Position numbers and translations under genes: made by a program
Shown: piece after piece, positions 17,527 to 27,246 of the stretch
How positions within the stretch are numbered: the first letter of the stretch is position 1
How the letters are laid out: each line of letters starts with the position of its first letter
From: Chloroflexota bacterium
Lineage (GTDB): Bacteria; Chloroflexota; Chloroflexia; Chloroheliales; Chloroheliaceae
Direction of reading: 5' to 3'
DNA: 64,000 nt
Assembly (NCBI GenBank): GCA_028287745.1
Contig: JAQBPB010000090.1
Span: forward strand, 87,962-151,961
Notes under the pieces: model-generated
Seen by the model: only the letters and a program-made list of their open reading frames with translations
What the model was told of the DNA's origin: nothing
Database searches by the model: none

Positions 17527-18805
17527 AATCCGCGTACCGGTATTGGGCGAATCAATTGTTGACGCGGTAATTGCCAGGTGGTTGAAAAAAGAAGGCGATA
17601 CCGTTCAGCAGGATGAAACACTGGTAGAACTCGAAACCGATAAGGTTAACGTAGAAGTACCGGCCCCACAGAGTGGTGTACTGCAAAAAATTCTCAAACA
17701 GGAAGGCGAAACGGTCGCCGTTGGGGAAGTAATGGCGGCCCTGAGTGACGGCGCGGGCCAACCGGCCGCTGCCTCCGCTCAGCCGCAAGCTGCGGCGAGC
17801 GCCGCAACCACCGACCAGGCCCAGGCCGCTCCTAACTGGGGCGCGGCCCCGGCGGGCAAACCTGCCCCGGCGGCAGGTCAGAATAATTCGGCCCTGGCGA
17901 CACCGGTCGCTAAACTGGTGGCAGCCGAGCACAATGTTGACCTTTCCCAGGTCAAGGGCAATAACTTGCCTGGCCGGGTGACTAAAAACGATGTGCTTGG
18001 TTACGTTCAAACCGCCCAGGCTGCCCCGGCTCCCGCCGCTCCGGTAGCCCCGGCCCAACCGCAAGCTGCCGCTGCGCCGGCCGTCGCCCCGGCTCCTTCA
18101 AACAATGGCCGCGAGGAACGCGTCCGGCTGTCGCGCCGCCGCCAGACCATCGCCCAACGCCTGGTCGAGGCTCAGCATAATGCCGCCATGTTGACGACCT
18201 TTAACGAGATTGACATGACCGCCATTATGGAAATTCGGGCTCGCCGCAAGGAAGCTTTCAAAGAGCGGAACCAGGTTTCTCTGGGCTTTATGTCCTTCTT
18301 CACCAAGGCCGTAGTTGGCGCTCTGAAGGCTTTCCCGCGCCTCAATGCGGAAATCCAGGGCACCGATATGATCTTGAAGCACTACTACGATATCGGTATC
18401 GCGGTAGGCGCTGAAGAAGGTTTGGTAGTGCCGGTGTTGCGTGATGCCGACCGCAAGAGCTTTGCCCAGATCGAACGCGAAATCGGCGACCTGGCAAAGA
18501 AGGCTCGCAGCAACTCTTTGTCCATTTCCGACTTGCAGGGCGGCACCTTCACCATTACTAACGGTGGTGTCTTTGGTTCCTTGCTGTCCACCCCGATCCT
18601 GAACGCGCCCCAGGTTGGTATCCTGGGCATGCACAAGATCCAGGAACGCCCGATGGCGATCAAGGGCCAGGTAGTCATCCGGCCCATGATGTACGTCGCG
18701 CTTTCCTACGATCACCGGATTGTAGATGGCAGCGGCGCGGTCCAGTTCCTGGTCCGGGTCAAAGAACTGGCCGAGGACCCCGAATCGTTGCTGCTTGAAG
18801 GCTAG
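17516..18805 (+). CDS. sucB: Dihydrolipoyllysine-residue succinyltransferase (E2)
   Basis: 429 residues: lipoyl domain (1-75) with the lipoylated Lys in ETDKVNVEVPAPQSG, an Ala/Pro-rich linker, a peripheral subunit-binding domain (about 123-160, ATPVAKLVAAEHNVDL then GRVTKNDVL), a second Ala/Pro linker and the catalytic domain ending in SYDHRIVDGSGAVQFL with the HxxxDG active site. It transfers the succinyl group to CoA. Start ATG 17516 has GGAGG 6 nt upstream, inside sucA. A single lipoyl domain and adjacency to E1 of the 2-oxoglutarate type support succinyl, not acetyl, specificity. Confidence 0.95.
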   Translation: MGIEIRVPVLGESIVDAVIARWLKKEGDTVQQDETLVELETDKVNVEVPAPQSGVLQKILKQEGETVAVGEVMAALSDGAGQPAAASAQPQAAASAATTDQAQAAPNWGAAPAGKPAPAAGQNNSALATPVAKLVAAEHNVDLSQVKGNNLPGRVTKNDVLGYVQTAQAAPAPAAPVAPAQPQAAAAPAVAPAPSNNGREERVRLSRRRQTIAQRLVEAQHNAAMLTTFNEIDMTAIMEIRARRKEAFKERNQVSLGFMSFFTKAVVGALKAFPRLNAEIQGTDMILKHYYDIGIAVGAEEGLVVPVLRDADRKSFAQIEREIGDLAKKARSNSLSISDLQGGTFTITNGGVFGSLLSTPILNAPQVGILGMHKIQERPMAIKGQVVIRPMMYVALSYDHRIVDGSGAVQFLVRVKELAEDPESLLLEG

Positions 18806-18830
18806 AATTTTCTAACACAGCTTACAAAGA

Positions 18831-18865
18831 AAAGCTCTGCGAATTTCCGCAGAGCTTTTTTTCTT
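18831..18865 (+). terminator. Terminator of sucAB
   Basis: Perfect 11-bp stem AAAGCTCTGCG (18831-18841) / CGCAGAGCTTT (18848-18858) followed by a long T-run, 25 bp after the sucB stop. Confidence 0.93.
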
Positions 18866-19133
18866 TTACCTGCTTAACAATAGTTAATTTCGACGTAAAG
18901 TCAAAACCGCCGGAATGCGGTCAAACATCATAATTGTGAAAGGGATAGTTACAATCAGTCATTATATTAGAGTCAATACCTGGATTTATAGCTTAAATAT
19001 TGGGAAAATATATTAACAAATATGCTTTAATTACTATCTGTAGTATTGCTTAGTATAATTTTGAGTATTGATTTCCAACAAAATTTAGATGTTGTAAAAA
19101 AGAAAAGTGGTAAAAGCTGGGGATTTTTAGGCA
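18866..19133. other. AT-rich spacer with no visible feature
   Basis: About 270 bp between the sucAB terminator and the tRNA terminator. No reading frame with a ribosome site, and no repeat or hairpin that I can support. Confidence 0.4.
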
Positions 19134-19155
19134 CAAAAAAACCACCTTCCGGTGG
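19134..19155 (-). terminator. Terminator of the tRNA-Ala gene
   Basis: On the minus strand CCACC-GGAA-GGTGG (19142-19155) is followed by seven Ts, beginning about 15 nt beyond the encoded CCA end. Confidence 0.85.
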
Positions 19156-19169
19156 AATAATTGTTTGGA

Positions 19170-19245
<76 letters not shown>

Positions 19246-19263
19246 ATCCGTGATACGCCCCCA

Positions 19264-19292
19264 ATTATATATTAGCCCTCACAAATAGTCAA
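19264..19292 (-). promoter_or_regulatory. Sigma70-type promoter of tRNA-Ala
   Basis: On the minus strand TTGACT (19287-19292), a 17-nt spacer and TATAAT (19264-19269). The predicted start near 19257 lies about 12 nt before the mature tRNA 5' end. Confidence 0.88.
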
Positions 19293-19559
19293 GCTCAATT
19301 TTGTGGGAAGAGGCCAGGGGAAGGCAGAGAGTGGAGAGGTGGCCGGATGGTCGAAGATAGAAATAAATGGTTTTAATACAGGAACAAGGGGTCAGAGGTC
19401 AGAAGCTGGTCAAAAGCAATTAGAACCTTTAGCTGTTTGTTGCTCCGGCACTCTGATTTACAGCGGCTTTTCTTGATGGGGTTTTAGTAACCCGGTGTTT
19501 AAAATTTACGGAAACATCTGGGATACCCCCTGAACACTGCATTACCAGAACCATTCGGC

Positions 19560-19592
19560 ATACCTACTGGCAACTACTTCGCCAGTAGGTAT
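19560..19592. repeat. Perfect 12-bp inverted repeat upstream of the glycosidase gene
   Basis: ATACCTACTGGC (19560-19571), 9-nt loop, GCCAGTAGGTAT (19581-19592). There is no T-run after it, so it is not an intrinsic terminator in the + direction. It lies 173 bp before the next gene in an otherwise empty 500-bp spacer and could be an operator or an RNA hairpin. Confidence 0.6.
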
Positions 19593-19764
19593 CAAATGCA
19601 TAAGGATAATTCAAACTTACGAAAGTGCCAGCTTTTCTCACAACCCACAAACGAAATCCCTGTCATTCTGCTTTCATCCTACTGACTACAACCTACCTTT
19701 CTGCTACAATTATATTAATCTTTTTTTATAAGCATCAAACTCTTTAACATCAGGAGTTATCGTC

Positions 19765-22206
19765 ATGAATGGCAGTCAGGTGCTGGGATATTTGGCCCGG
19801 AAGGATAAATGGTTTCTGGGAGGTGGTAAAAAAGTAGTCTGGGCCCCGGAGTTTCCCCTCTGGCTGGACCAGCCCGGTTTTTGGGACCACGCCTGTTACC
19901 TGGATTATAAAGTCGGGCCAATCTTTACAGTAACAATCATTGACGAAAGAGGCCGGGAAGTTAATCTGAACCGCCTTGAGCGCTACTGGCAGCCCGACCA
20001 CTCCAGCCAGCTTTACCGTGACCGCTCCCACGACCTGACCATCCAGGAACGCCGGGCGCTGCTGCCCTGGGATGTCTTAGCCAGTTCCTTTGAAATTAGC
20101 CACATGCTCGACCAGGAGCAGACCTTCCATGTGATCGTCTGGTCAGCCCAGGAACGCTTTGAAAGCCAGGGCATTTACGAACTGGACGGTAGCCGCTTGC
20201 GCCAGCGGGATAGCACCCTGGTCTGGCGCCGCCGGGTGCGGGATGCCAGGGTGCCGCGCAACCCTCAAAACACGGACGAGGGCGTTATGATGAAATTCGC
20301 CGTAGCCCTGGGCGCTAACCGGAGCGCGGCCAGCTTTTGTATCAAAACTTCCGACCGGCAGCCGAACTATCCACGCTGGCAGTATTCGCCCTTCTATGAG
20401 AAGTTAGCCGAATACGGCCACCTCGGCAACGAAGCCCCCCAAAACCTTGACCCCGACCATCCCGGCCTGACCTATTTCGGCCTGCATTACAAAGTTACTC
20501 TTCCGCCAGGTGGGCGGGCCGGGATAACCTTCTTTGCAGCGATTGCCGGGAGTGAAGAAGAAGCCATGATAAACTTGCGGGTGGCCCGCCGCCGCGAGGA
20601 CCTCAACCGCCGCCAGCCGTCCCCGGAAGTTCTGGATCCTGCCCACCCGGTGCCACCCACCGAGACCCCCGAGCGGGACCGGCGTCCGACTTTCCCGGCC
20701 AAACGGCACTGGCAGGAGCATTTCGAAAGCGTCCCTGATTTTACCTGTTCGGACCCCTATCTCCAGAAATATTACTGGTACCGCTGGTATGGTCTGCGCC
20801 TGAATACCATCCAGGCCGGCGACGACGAGCGATTGGGCCTGCCTTACCCCTGTATTTTCGAAGGTATCAACCTGGGTTGGTTCCGGCAGCATATCACCTA
20901 TAGCGCTTCCTGCCATATGCTTGAAACCCGCTGGATGCACGACCCGACCCTGGCCCAGGGTTCCATCCTGAACTTTGTAGTGAACCAGCTCGAAGACGGT
21001 TCTTTCCCCGGTGTAATCAAGAATATCTACCAGGGCGACCGCTCGCTGCGCGTTGGGGTCGCTTTTTACCACTCCAACTGGGGCCTGGCGGTGCGAGAGT
21101 TGCACCGGGTCCACCCCGACCTGACCTTCCTGGAAAAGATATACCAGCCCCTGGCCGCTTACCTGGGGTATTTCCAGCGGGTGCGGGACGCCGATGGGAC
21201 CGGGCTGTATGACGTGATTTCGCAGTGGGAAACCGGCCAGGAGTTTATGAGCCGCTACCAGCAAGTTGACCCTGACGCCGACCGGGGCGGTAACTTCCGG
21301 TTGAAGGGGCTGGACGCGACCGTCTATATCTACGAATTGCAGCAAACTATGGCCTGGATGGCCGGTATCCTGGCTAAGCCGGAGGCCGGGAAATGGCAGA
21401 ATATGGCCGCGACCACCCGTCAGGCGGTCCGGCAGCGCCTGTGGGACCCGTCCCAGGAGTTTTTCTACGACCTGGACCCGGCTACAGGCCGCCGCACTAC
21501 CGCCAAGGCCGCTATCGGCTTTTATCCTTTTATGGCCCGGGGTCTGGCCGGGCGCGAACACCTGGGTATCTTCACTCGGCACCTTTTTAACGAAAATGAG
21601 TTCTGGACCCCTTACCCGGTCCCTACCACCAGCAAGGACGACCCAACCTACAGTCCCGGTGGCGAGTGGAACAACCAGCGCCTGGTCTGCCCCTGGAACG
21701 GCCGTAGCTGGCTCATGACCAACAGCCACGTGGCCGAAGCCCTGGCCCGTGCTTCCCAGGACCTGGACGCCTCCCTCCAGCCTAAAGCGGTGGAACTGAT
21801 TAACCGCTTCATAAAAATGCTGTTCCTGGATGGCGACCTGGAAAGGCCGTCATCCTATGAGTATTACAACCCCGTTACCGGCCAGGCTCCTTTCTTCCGG
21901 GGTACCGAGGATTATATGCATAGTTGGATTGTGGACCTGATTATAAAATACGTGGTGGGCGTGCAGCCTGGCGATGATGGCCGCCTTCTGATAAGGCCAC
22001 TGCCCTTCAACCTGGACCATTTTACGCTTGACCGGTTGAAAGTAAGCGGGCATTGGCTTAAAATTACCTGGCGCAAGTCGTCCGGCGTGACCGGGCAGGC
22101 TTTCAATGCCCCTGATAACAACCCGGTAGGGCTGACCGTCTGGGTAGATGGCGAAAGAGTGGCAAATAATTCCACCCTGGAGCCGCTGGAAATTAAACTG
22201 GCTTAG
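19765..22206 (+). CDS. MGH1-like/GH63-related glycoside hydrolase
   Basis: 813 residues with an (alpha/alpha)6-barrel C-terminal half as in clan GH-G enzymes (GH63, GH37, mannosylglycerate hydrolase). Supporting blocks: FEGINLGWFRQH, VISQWETGQEFMSRY, GLDATVYIYELQ, and CPWNGRSWLMTNSHVAEAL near the C-terminus, the position of the catalytic-cleft Trp in such enzymes. The N-terminal ~330 residues look like a beta-sandwich domain. It should be a retaining or inverting exo-glycosidase on a small glucoside; the substrate is open. No signal peptide, so cytoplasmic. ATG 19765 has AGGAG 8 nt upstream. A GH15-like debranching role is an alternative. Confidence 0.65.
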   Translation: MNGSQVLGYLARKDKWFLGGGKKVVWAPEFPLWLDQPGFWDHACYLDYKVGPIFTVTIIDERGREVNLNRLERYWQPDHSSQLYRDRSHDLTIQERRALLPWDVLASSFEISHMLDQEQTFHVIVWSAQERFESQGIYELDGSRLRQRDSTLVWRRRVRDARVPRNPQNTDEGVMMKFAVALGANRSAASFCIKTSDRQPNYPRWQYSPFYEKLAEYGHLGNEAPQNLDPDHPGLTYFGLHYKVTLPPGGRAGITFFAAIAGSEEEAMINLRVARRREDLNRRQPSPEVLDPAHPVPPTETPERDRRPTFPAKRHWQEHFESVPDFTCSDPYLQKYYWYRWYGLRLNTIQAGDDERLGLPYPCIFEGINLGWFRQHITYSASCHMLETRWMHDPTLAQGSILNFVVNQLEDGSFPGVIKNIYQGDRSLRVGVAFYHSNWGLAVRELHRVHPDLTFLEKIYQPLAAYLGYFQRVRDADGTGLYDVISQWETGQEFMSRYQQVDPDADRGGNFRLKGLDATVYIYELQQTMAWMAGILAKPEAGKWQNMAATTRQAVRQRLWDPSQEFFYDLDPATGRRTTAKAAIGFYPFMARGLAGREHLGIFTRHLFNENEFWTPYPVPTTSKDDPTYSPGGEWNNQRLVCPWNGRSWLMTNSHVAEALARASQDLDASLQPKAVELINRFIKMLFLDGDLERPSSYEYYNPVTGQAPFFRGTEDYMHSWIVDLIIKYVVGVQPGDDGRLLIRPLPFNLDHFTLDRLKVSGHWLKITWRKSSGVTGQAFNAPDNNPVGLTVWVDGERVANNSTLEPLEIKLA

Positions 22207-22301
22207 TAGGTTATACTATGTGAAGCGGACGGGTTTATGATTTCAGGTTATTATTTCCTGATAAAACCCCTTGATTCAAACATGGTTAAACCGGGATAAA
22301 T

Positions 22302-23834
22302 ATGCAAGAACAACTAAATTACACACAACAGTTCCGGAAAAGCGCCATATATGCGCTGGTAGTCCTCGGCCTTATGGGCAGCCTGGTTCAATTTGTCTGG
22401 CATTTCTTTTGGGATAATCCATCTTCGGAACCGCAGCTTATCCGCCTGGCCCTGAACCTGGTTCTTGTTCTGGTTATGATTAGCCTCTGCTGGTTAACCT
22501 TAACCAATAAGCTGGTTCAGGCGGCCCTGGTTTTCTGCATCGTTTCAACATTTACCCTCAGTATTTACCTGGTTAACCTGAGCCTTGACAGTTATTTTCC
22601 GGTCTTATATGGGCTGGTAATTTTGATTGCGGCTACTTTACTCAACCCGCGCAGTTCTATTTTCTTTGGTGCTCTGGTTACAGTGCTTTATGTTGCAATA
22701 AATACTTGGAAAATTAGCCAGTCAGCGCGGCCTGTCCCGGTCGAGTCCGGTGCGAACACGGTGATTTTAGCTTTAGTGCTGATTATCGCTACCATAATTC
22801 TCTCCGGTTTCAGTAGCAGCCTGGGGAAATTGATTTATTCCGTTACCCACCAGGCTAACGAACTGGCCCGCCTGAATCAAAACCTCCTGCACCTCCGGCA
22901 AGTTGAAGCGACCACCGCCCAGCAAGTTAACGAGCTGACCGGCAAGTTAAGCATGATTTTCAAAGAGCAGGACCTGACCACCCAGCAGCAAGCTACAATG
23001 GTCCACCAGGTCGCGGTAACCACCCAGGAAATGGATACCTCTGTCCGGAAGATTGCGGAAAATGCTTTAACCGTGGCCGTGGTTGCCGATAAGGCCCAGC
23101 GCAACGCCGAAGTAAGCCTCCAGGCCGCATACCAGGGCGCAACCGCTATTTCAGCAGTGCGGCAGCGGGTCCAGGATATTAGCGAGAACATGCGGGTTTT
23201 AACTATGCAAATCGAGCGCATCAGCGAAGTAACCAACATAATCGGAGAAATTGCCGATGAGACGAATTTGCTCGCCCTTAACGCGACTATCGAAGCTGCC
23301 GGGGCCCGTGAATATGGGCGGCGGTTCGCGGCGGTCGCCGATGAGGTCCAGCGGTTGGCCCGCCGTTCCACCAACGCGGTTGAACAAATCCAGTCGATGG
23401 TCCAGGAAATTAACCTTGCCAGCAACAAAGCCCTGGCAGCTACCGAACAGGGGCTGCGCGAAACCCAGTTGAGTGACCAGCTAGTCGGCAGCCTGACTAT
23501 GGCTAATAATGATGTTACCCAACTGGTAGCTAAAACTTCGACCCTGGTTTCGAGTATCGCCGAAGCTACCCAGCAGCAGCGCGAGGCCAGCACCCAGACG
23601 GTGGAAGTGATGCAGCGTATAATTATAACCACTGACCGCCTGGCCGAAGTAGGCCCGGAGGTCAGTGCGATTGTCCACCGGCTGGAAAGAGCCTCCGAGT
23701 TCCTGGCCCTGTCTACCGAAGACCAGGGAGTCCAGGCAGGAACTTTAACCCTGGCTTCCAAGCTCCAACTCACCCAACCATCCCGCCCCAGGGCCGATAC
23801 CGGGCCGGAAGTTGCGGCCATAATGAAGAATTAA
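22302..23834 (+). CDS. Methyl-accepting chemotaxis protein with polytopic membrane N-terminus
   Basis: 510 residues. The first ~170 contain five or six hydrophobic helices without a large periplasmic sensor, then a coiled-coil signalling domain. The hairpin tip reads EIADETNLLALNATIEAAGA and continues REYGRRFAAVADEVQRLA, the signature of MCP CheA/CheW-contacting tips. The input would be sensed within or near the membrane. No cheA/cheW gene is in the window. The stop is 4 bp before the radical SAM gene, so the two are cotranscribed. ATG 22302 lacks a strong Shine-Dalgarno. Confidence 0.9.
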   Translation: MQEQLNYTQQFRKSAIYALVVLGLMGSLVQFVWHFFWDNPSSEPQLIRLALNLVLVLVMISLCWLTLTNKLVQAALVFCIVSTFTLSIYLVNLSLDSYFPVLYGLVILIAATLLNPRSSIFFGALVTVLYVAINTWKISQSARPVPVESGANTVILALVLIIATIILSGFSSSLGKLIYSVTHQANELARLNQNLLHLRQVEATTAQQVNELTGKLSMIFKEQDLTTQQQATMVHQVAVTTQEMDTSVRKIAENALTVAVVADKAQRNAEVSLQAAYQGATAISAVRQRVQDISENMRVLTMQIERISEVTNIIGEIADETNLLALNATIEAAGAREYGRRFAAVADEVQRLARRSTNAVEQIQSMVQEINLASNKALAATEQGLRETQLSDQLVGSLTMANNDVTQLVAKTSTLVSSIAEATQQQREASTQTVEVMQRIIITTDRLAEVGPEVSAIVHRLERASEFLALSTEDQGVQAGTLTLASKLQLTQPSRPRADTGPEVAAIMKN

Positions 23835-23838
23835 CCAC

Positions 23839-26034
23839 ATGAAAGTACTTTTGCTACAACTGCCGGTCCCCAATAACCGGCGGGCTAACTTACCCCTGGC
23901 CCTGGGCTATCTGAAAGCTTCGGCAGATGCCGCCGCCCTGCCCGGTTTGCAGGTTGAACTGCTGGACCCCGCCTCTCAGAACCTGGGCGGTGAAGCTTTA
24001 CTGGTTGATGCCATCCTGGCCTGCGACCCCGACCTGGTAGGCATGTCGCTCTACACCTGGAATAGCAGCCGGAGTTTGCTACTGGCTAAAGCCCTCAAGC
24101 AGCGCGCCCCGGAGCTTTTGATTATTGGGGGCGGCCCTGAAATAAACCATGACGGCGATTTTATCCTTAACTCGCCTTATTTTGATTACCTGGTCCAGGG
24201 CGAAGGCGAGCAGACTTTTGTAGAGCTTTTGCGGCAGCTTAACGCGGGTCAGAAAAAAATCACCCCTGACAACTTTAAGTATTCCGTCCACGTCCCTTTA
24301 CCGCCGGTCAGGTCCGGTAGTTCCAACAACCTTAATTTTGTCAGGTCCCCGGCTTCCCCGGCCCTTCCGGTAGTCCTGAGCGGCCCGGCCCTGGAAGATG
24401 TCAACTCCGCGCCCTCGGCCTACCTTACCGGGGCTCTAGAAGGCCACCTGGGCCGTTTCATGTCCATTGAACTGTCGCGCTGGTGTCCCTCCAAATGTAC
24501 CTTTTGCTATTACGGGCGGCAGGATATCCTGCGTGGTGGCAAGCGCTATTTTGACCTGGAGCGGGTCCGGAAAGAATTACTATTCGGGATGGAACGCGGT
24601 ATCGAGCAGGTCCATTTCGTAGAAGCTAACTTTAATACTCTGCCGCACCTGGGCCAGCTTTACGACCTGCTCAAAGACAGCAAGGCCAACCGCCAGATGA
24701 GCTTTTATGCCGAAATGCGCGGCGAAGCCATCACGACCGAGCAAGCCGCCAGGCTAGCCGAAACCAATTTTAGTATTGTCGAAGTGGGCTTGCAGTCGGC
24801 GGTGCCGGAAGTCCTGGCCCGCGTCCGGCGCAAAAATAACCTGCCCCGCCTGGCCCAGGGTGTCCACAACCTGCGCGGCGTGGGTATAGAAGTCTTTCTT
24901 GACCTGATTTTAGGTCTGCCGGGCGAGACTCCGGCCACTTTTCAGCAGTCGGTGGACTGGATTGACCAGAACGAACTGGCCCCCTTTGACCTGTTTCACC
25001 TGCAAATGCTGCCGGGCACCCAGCTTAAATCCCAGGCCCATGCCGGGCAACACGGCATGCGCTGGCAAGTGGCCCCACCTTATTTCGTCCTGGAAACCGC
25101 TGAACTATCTTTTGAACAGCTTTGCGAACTGCGCCGCCGGACTTTGCTGGCCCGCCAGGACGACCCCGCCGAAGTGGCCGGGCTGCCCCAACCGGGGCCG
25201 TATTCCCTGGTCGCGCCCGCCAGAGATGCTTTGAGCCTGGCACCCGCCGGGCCGGTTGAAAGAGTAATACTTGATTTTAGCCAGGAAACCCTGCCCCCGG
25301 ATACTTCCTCTCTTAAAGATTTGGCCCGCCAGGTAGCCAGCGAGCTTACTGTCTGGCTAAAGCTGGGCCAGGCTAACTCCCTGGCCCTGGCTGCCGCCGG
25401 GGAAGCTCTGACGGCCCTTTCAGAGCCAAATCCGGCTGGAATGTGGCACCTATTTGTCGAGAGTGACCGTCCCCTGACCCGGCTGGAAAAGCTTGAATTG
25501 GCCGGTGCTATCCGCCATGAAGAAGGTTACCTGGACCGGCTGGCCGTTTTTGCGCAACTCGAAGCGGATTTTCAGGATTGCCCTCGCTGGCCTTCGATTA
25601 ACTTCTATGAAGTCTTGCCGTTGGAAGCCGCTCTATCCGGCCCGACTGGCCGCGACACCGTTATTAAAATTGATTTGAAAGAAACGGATTCTTTAGAGCA
25701 GTGGCAAAGACAGCTAACCCGCCTGGCCGCTTTTAGCGGGGCCGGGTTGGTGCTTGATACCGGCACGGGTTGCCCGGCCGGACGTTTTAAGACTGCTTTT
25801 AAGGGAAATAAGTTTGCAGCCGGAAATGTCTGGCTGACTGACCTAAACCTGGCGGTGGGTCTGGCCTATAACCAGGCTGGCGACCTTGCCAGCGCCTCAG
25901 ATAGTTTAATTTATCCTTCAACCGCGCTAGTCAGTGCAAACAAAGTTTATTACCATAATCCTTCGGGCGAACAACTTCAACAGGCCGCTTTGAATTACAG
26001 GTTAGCCGCAATCAAAGGTTATCAATTTATCTAA
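23839..26034 (+). CDS. B12-binding-domain radical SAM protein
   Basis: 731 residues. Residues 1-135 look like a cobalamin-binding Rossmann domain (VLLLQLPVPNN, then LVGMSLYTWN, LLIIGGGPE, YLVQGEGEQTF), the arrangement of class B radical SAM enzymes, though no DxHxxG cobalamin histidine is evident. The [4Fe-4S] motif CPSKCTFC follows (Cys216, 220, 223) in a TIM-barrel core with LDLILGLPGET at about 354-364. The last ~250 residues match nothing I recognise. The reaction is unknown; methylation or C-C chemistry on a peptide or lipid is typical. It starts 4 bp after the MCP stop. Confidence 0.8.
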   Translation: MKVLLLQLPVPNNRRANLPLALGYLKASADAAALPGLQVELLDPASQNLGGEALLVDAILACDPDLVGMSLYTWNSSRSLLLAKALKQRAPELLIIGGGPEINHDGDFILNSPYFDYLVQGEGEQTFVELLRQLNAGQKKITPDNFKYSVHVPLPPVRSGSSNNLNFVRSPASPALPVVLSGPALEDVNSAPSAYLTGALEGHLGRFMSIELSRWCPSKCTFCYYGRQDILRGGKRYFDLERVRKELLFGMERGIEQVHFVEANFNTLPHLGQLYDLLKDSKANRQMSFYAEMRGEAITTEQAARLAETNFSIVEVGLQSAVPEVLARVRRKNNLPRLAQGVHNLRGVGIEVFLDLILGLPGETPATFQQSVDWIDQNELAPFDLFHLQMLPGTQLKSQAHAGQHGMRWQVAPPYFVLETAELSFEQLCELRRRTLLARQDDPAEVAGLPQPGPYSLVAPARDALSLAPAGPVERVILDFSQETLPPDTSSLKDLARQVASELTVWLKLGQANSLALAAAGEALTALSEPNPAGMWHLFVESDRPLTRLEKLELAGAIRHEEGYLDRLAVFAQLEADFQDCPRWPSINFYEVLPLEAALSGPTGRDTVIKIDLKETDSLEQWQRQLTRLAAFSGAGLVLDTGTGCPAGRFKTAFKGNKFAAGNVWLTDLNLAVGLAYNQAGDLASASDSLIYPSTALVSANKVYYHNPSGEQLQQAALNYRLAAIKGYQFI

Positions 26035-26154
26035 TTGTGCTTCCAAGAAGCCTATATTAATTATATAATATATTATAACATTTAACGAAAATACTTTCAT
26101 CCAAATTTTTTGTTATATTATTGATAATTCTTTATTTTATATTCTGGTAATGGT

Positions 26155-26880
26155 GTGCATTTGTCCTCAAATAAAAAGGTGAAACGGGTTCGGATTATTA
26201 TAGTTGATGATCAGTATATAGTCAGGGAGTTACTCCGGGCCATTTTAAATGATGAACCCGAATTTGAATTAATTGCCGAGTTTGACTCCGGGGAACCTTT
26301 ATTGGAGCGGGTGGCCGAACTGAACCCGGATATAATTTTGATGGATATTCAGATGCCTGGTATAGACGGCCTGACCGCTACCCGCAAGCTCAAGCAACTG
26401 GTCCCTGACAGCGAAGTTATAATGCTAACCAGTTCCGAAGACCCGGCCGTCTTGCGGGAGTCGCTGGCAAGCGGAGCCAGCGGCTATATCATTAAAAATC
26501 CTGACCAGACTAACCTGGTGAACAGCATAAAAACCATTGCCGGTGGTGGGTCACTTATCAATCCCCATTTGTTGCGCAATCTAATCCAGGACTTTGCTAC
26601 TATCTATTCTACCGGGAACCAGGGCCAGGCAGACGGCAACGGCGTAGAACCCGGCCCGGCTCCGGAGATTGACGGTAAAGCTACCCTGGAAAATCTAACC
26701 CGGCGGGAAAGGCAGGTTTTGGGCCTTATCGGCCAGGGCCTGAGTAATTCCGCCATCTCCCAGCACCTCGGTATTAGCCACGATACCGTCAAGAGCCACG
26801 TCCGTTCAATCCTCTTAAAGTTGGATGTTAAAGACCGCACCCAGGCGGCGGTCCTGGCGATAAGAAACAATCTGGGTTAA
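26155..26880 (+). CDS. NarL/FixJ-family response regulator
   Basis: 241 residues. Receiver domain with VDDQ, phospho-acceptor Asp in ILMDIQMPGIDG, Ser in MLTSSED and Lys in IIKNPDQ; a short linker; then a LuxR-type helix-turn-helix (LTRRERQVLGLIGQGLSNSA, HDTVKSHVRSIL). It should dimerise and bind DNA on phosphorylation. No histidine kinase is adjacent. The GTG at 26155 has no clear Shine-Dalgarno; GTG 26179, just before the receiver domain, is an alternative start. It is 120 bp after the radical SAM gene across a very AT-rich spacer, so it may have its own promoter. Confidence 0.92.
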   Translation: MHLSSNKKVKRVRIIIVDDQYIVRELLRAILNDEPEFELIAEFDSGEPLLERVAELNPDIILMDIQMPGIDGLTATRKLKQLVPDSEVIMLTSSEDPAVLRESLASGASGYIIKNPDQTNLVNSIKTIAGGGSLINPHLLRNLIQDFATIYSTGNQGQADGNGVEPGPAPEIDGKATLENLTRRERQVLGLIGQGLSNSAISQHLGISHDTVKSHVRSILLKLDVKDRTQAAVLAIRNNLG

Positions 26881-27246
26881 TATACCGCTTGCATATTTTT
26901 TCTGAGCAGGTATACTACCGCGTACCTGGCGGATGAGGCTCCTTTTATGCGCCTGGTAGATTTATAAGTATCAAAATGAAACTTATTACCGTTGGTTGCG
27001 TAAATTATAGTGTAGTAAAACACACTACAAACTAAGAAAAAAAAAGGATTTGTAATCTTATCTAAATTTAATCCTTTTACTGAACCAAAAGGACTAAAAA
27101 AACGTTATTATATTAATAGCATTCGATAGGGCAAGTAACAGGGTCGTAAAAGCCTTTTCCAGATAAGGACGAGAACCTATTTAAAAGTGTGATAGGCTAA
27201 GTTGTACCGGCTTATCCCGTAATTAGCTAGAAAAGAAGGTAACCTA
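26881..27246. other. AT-rich spacer with a small operator-like palindrome
   Basis: About 365 bp without a gene. TGTAGT (27011-27016) and ACTACA (27024-27029) form a 6-bp inverted repeat with a 7-nt spacer, 218 bp before the next start. It resembles a repressor half-site pair but is short enough to be chance. Confidence 0.4.

Noticed and set aside
20404..21729. 441-codon antisense frame opposite the GH63-like gene
   Set aside because: Shadow of the plus-strand gene; no family signature and no Shine-Dalgarno.
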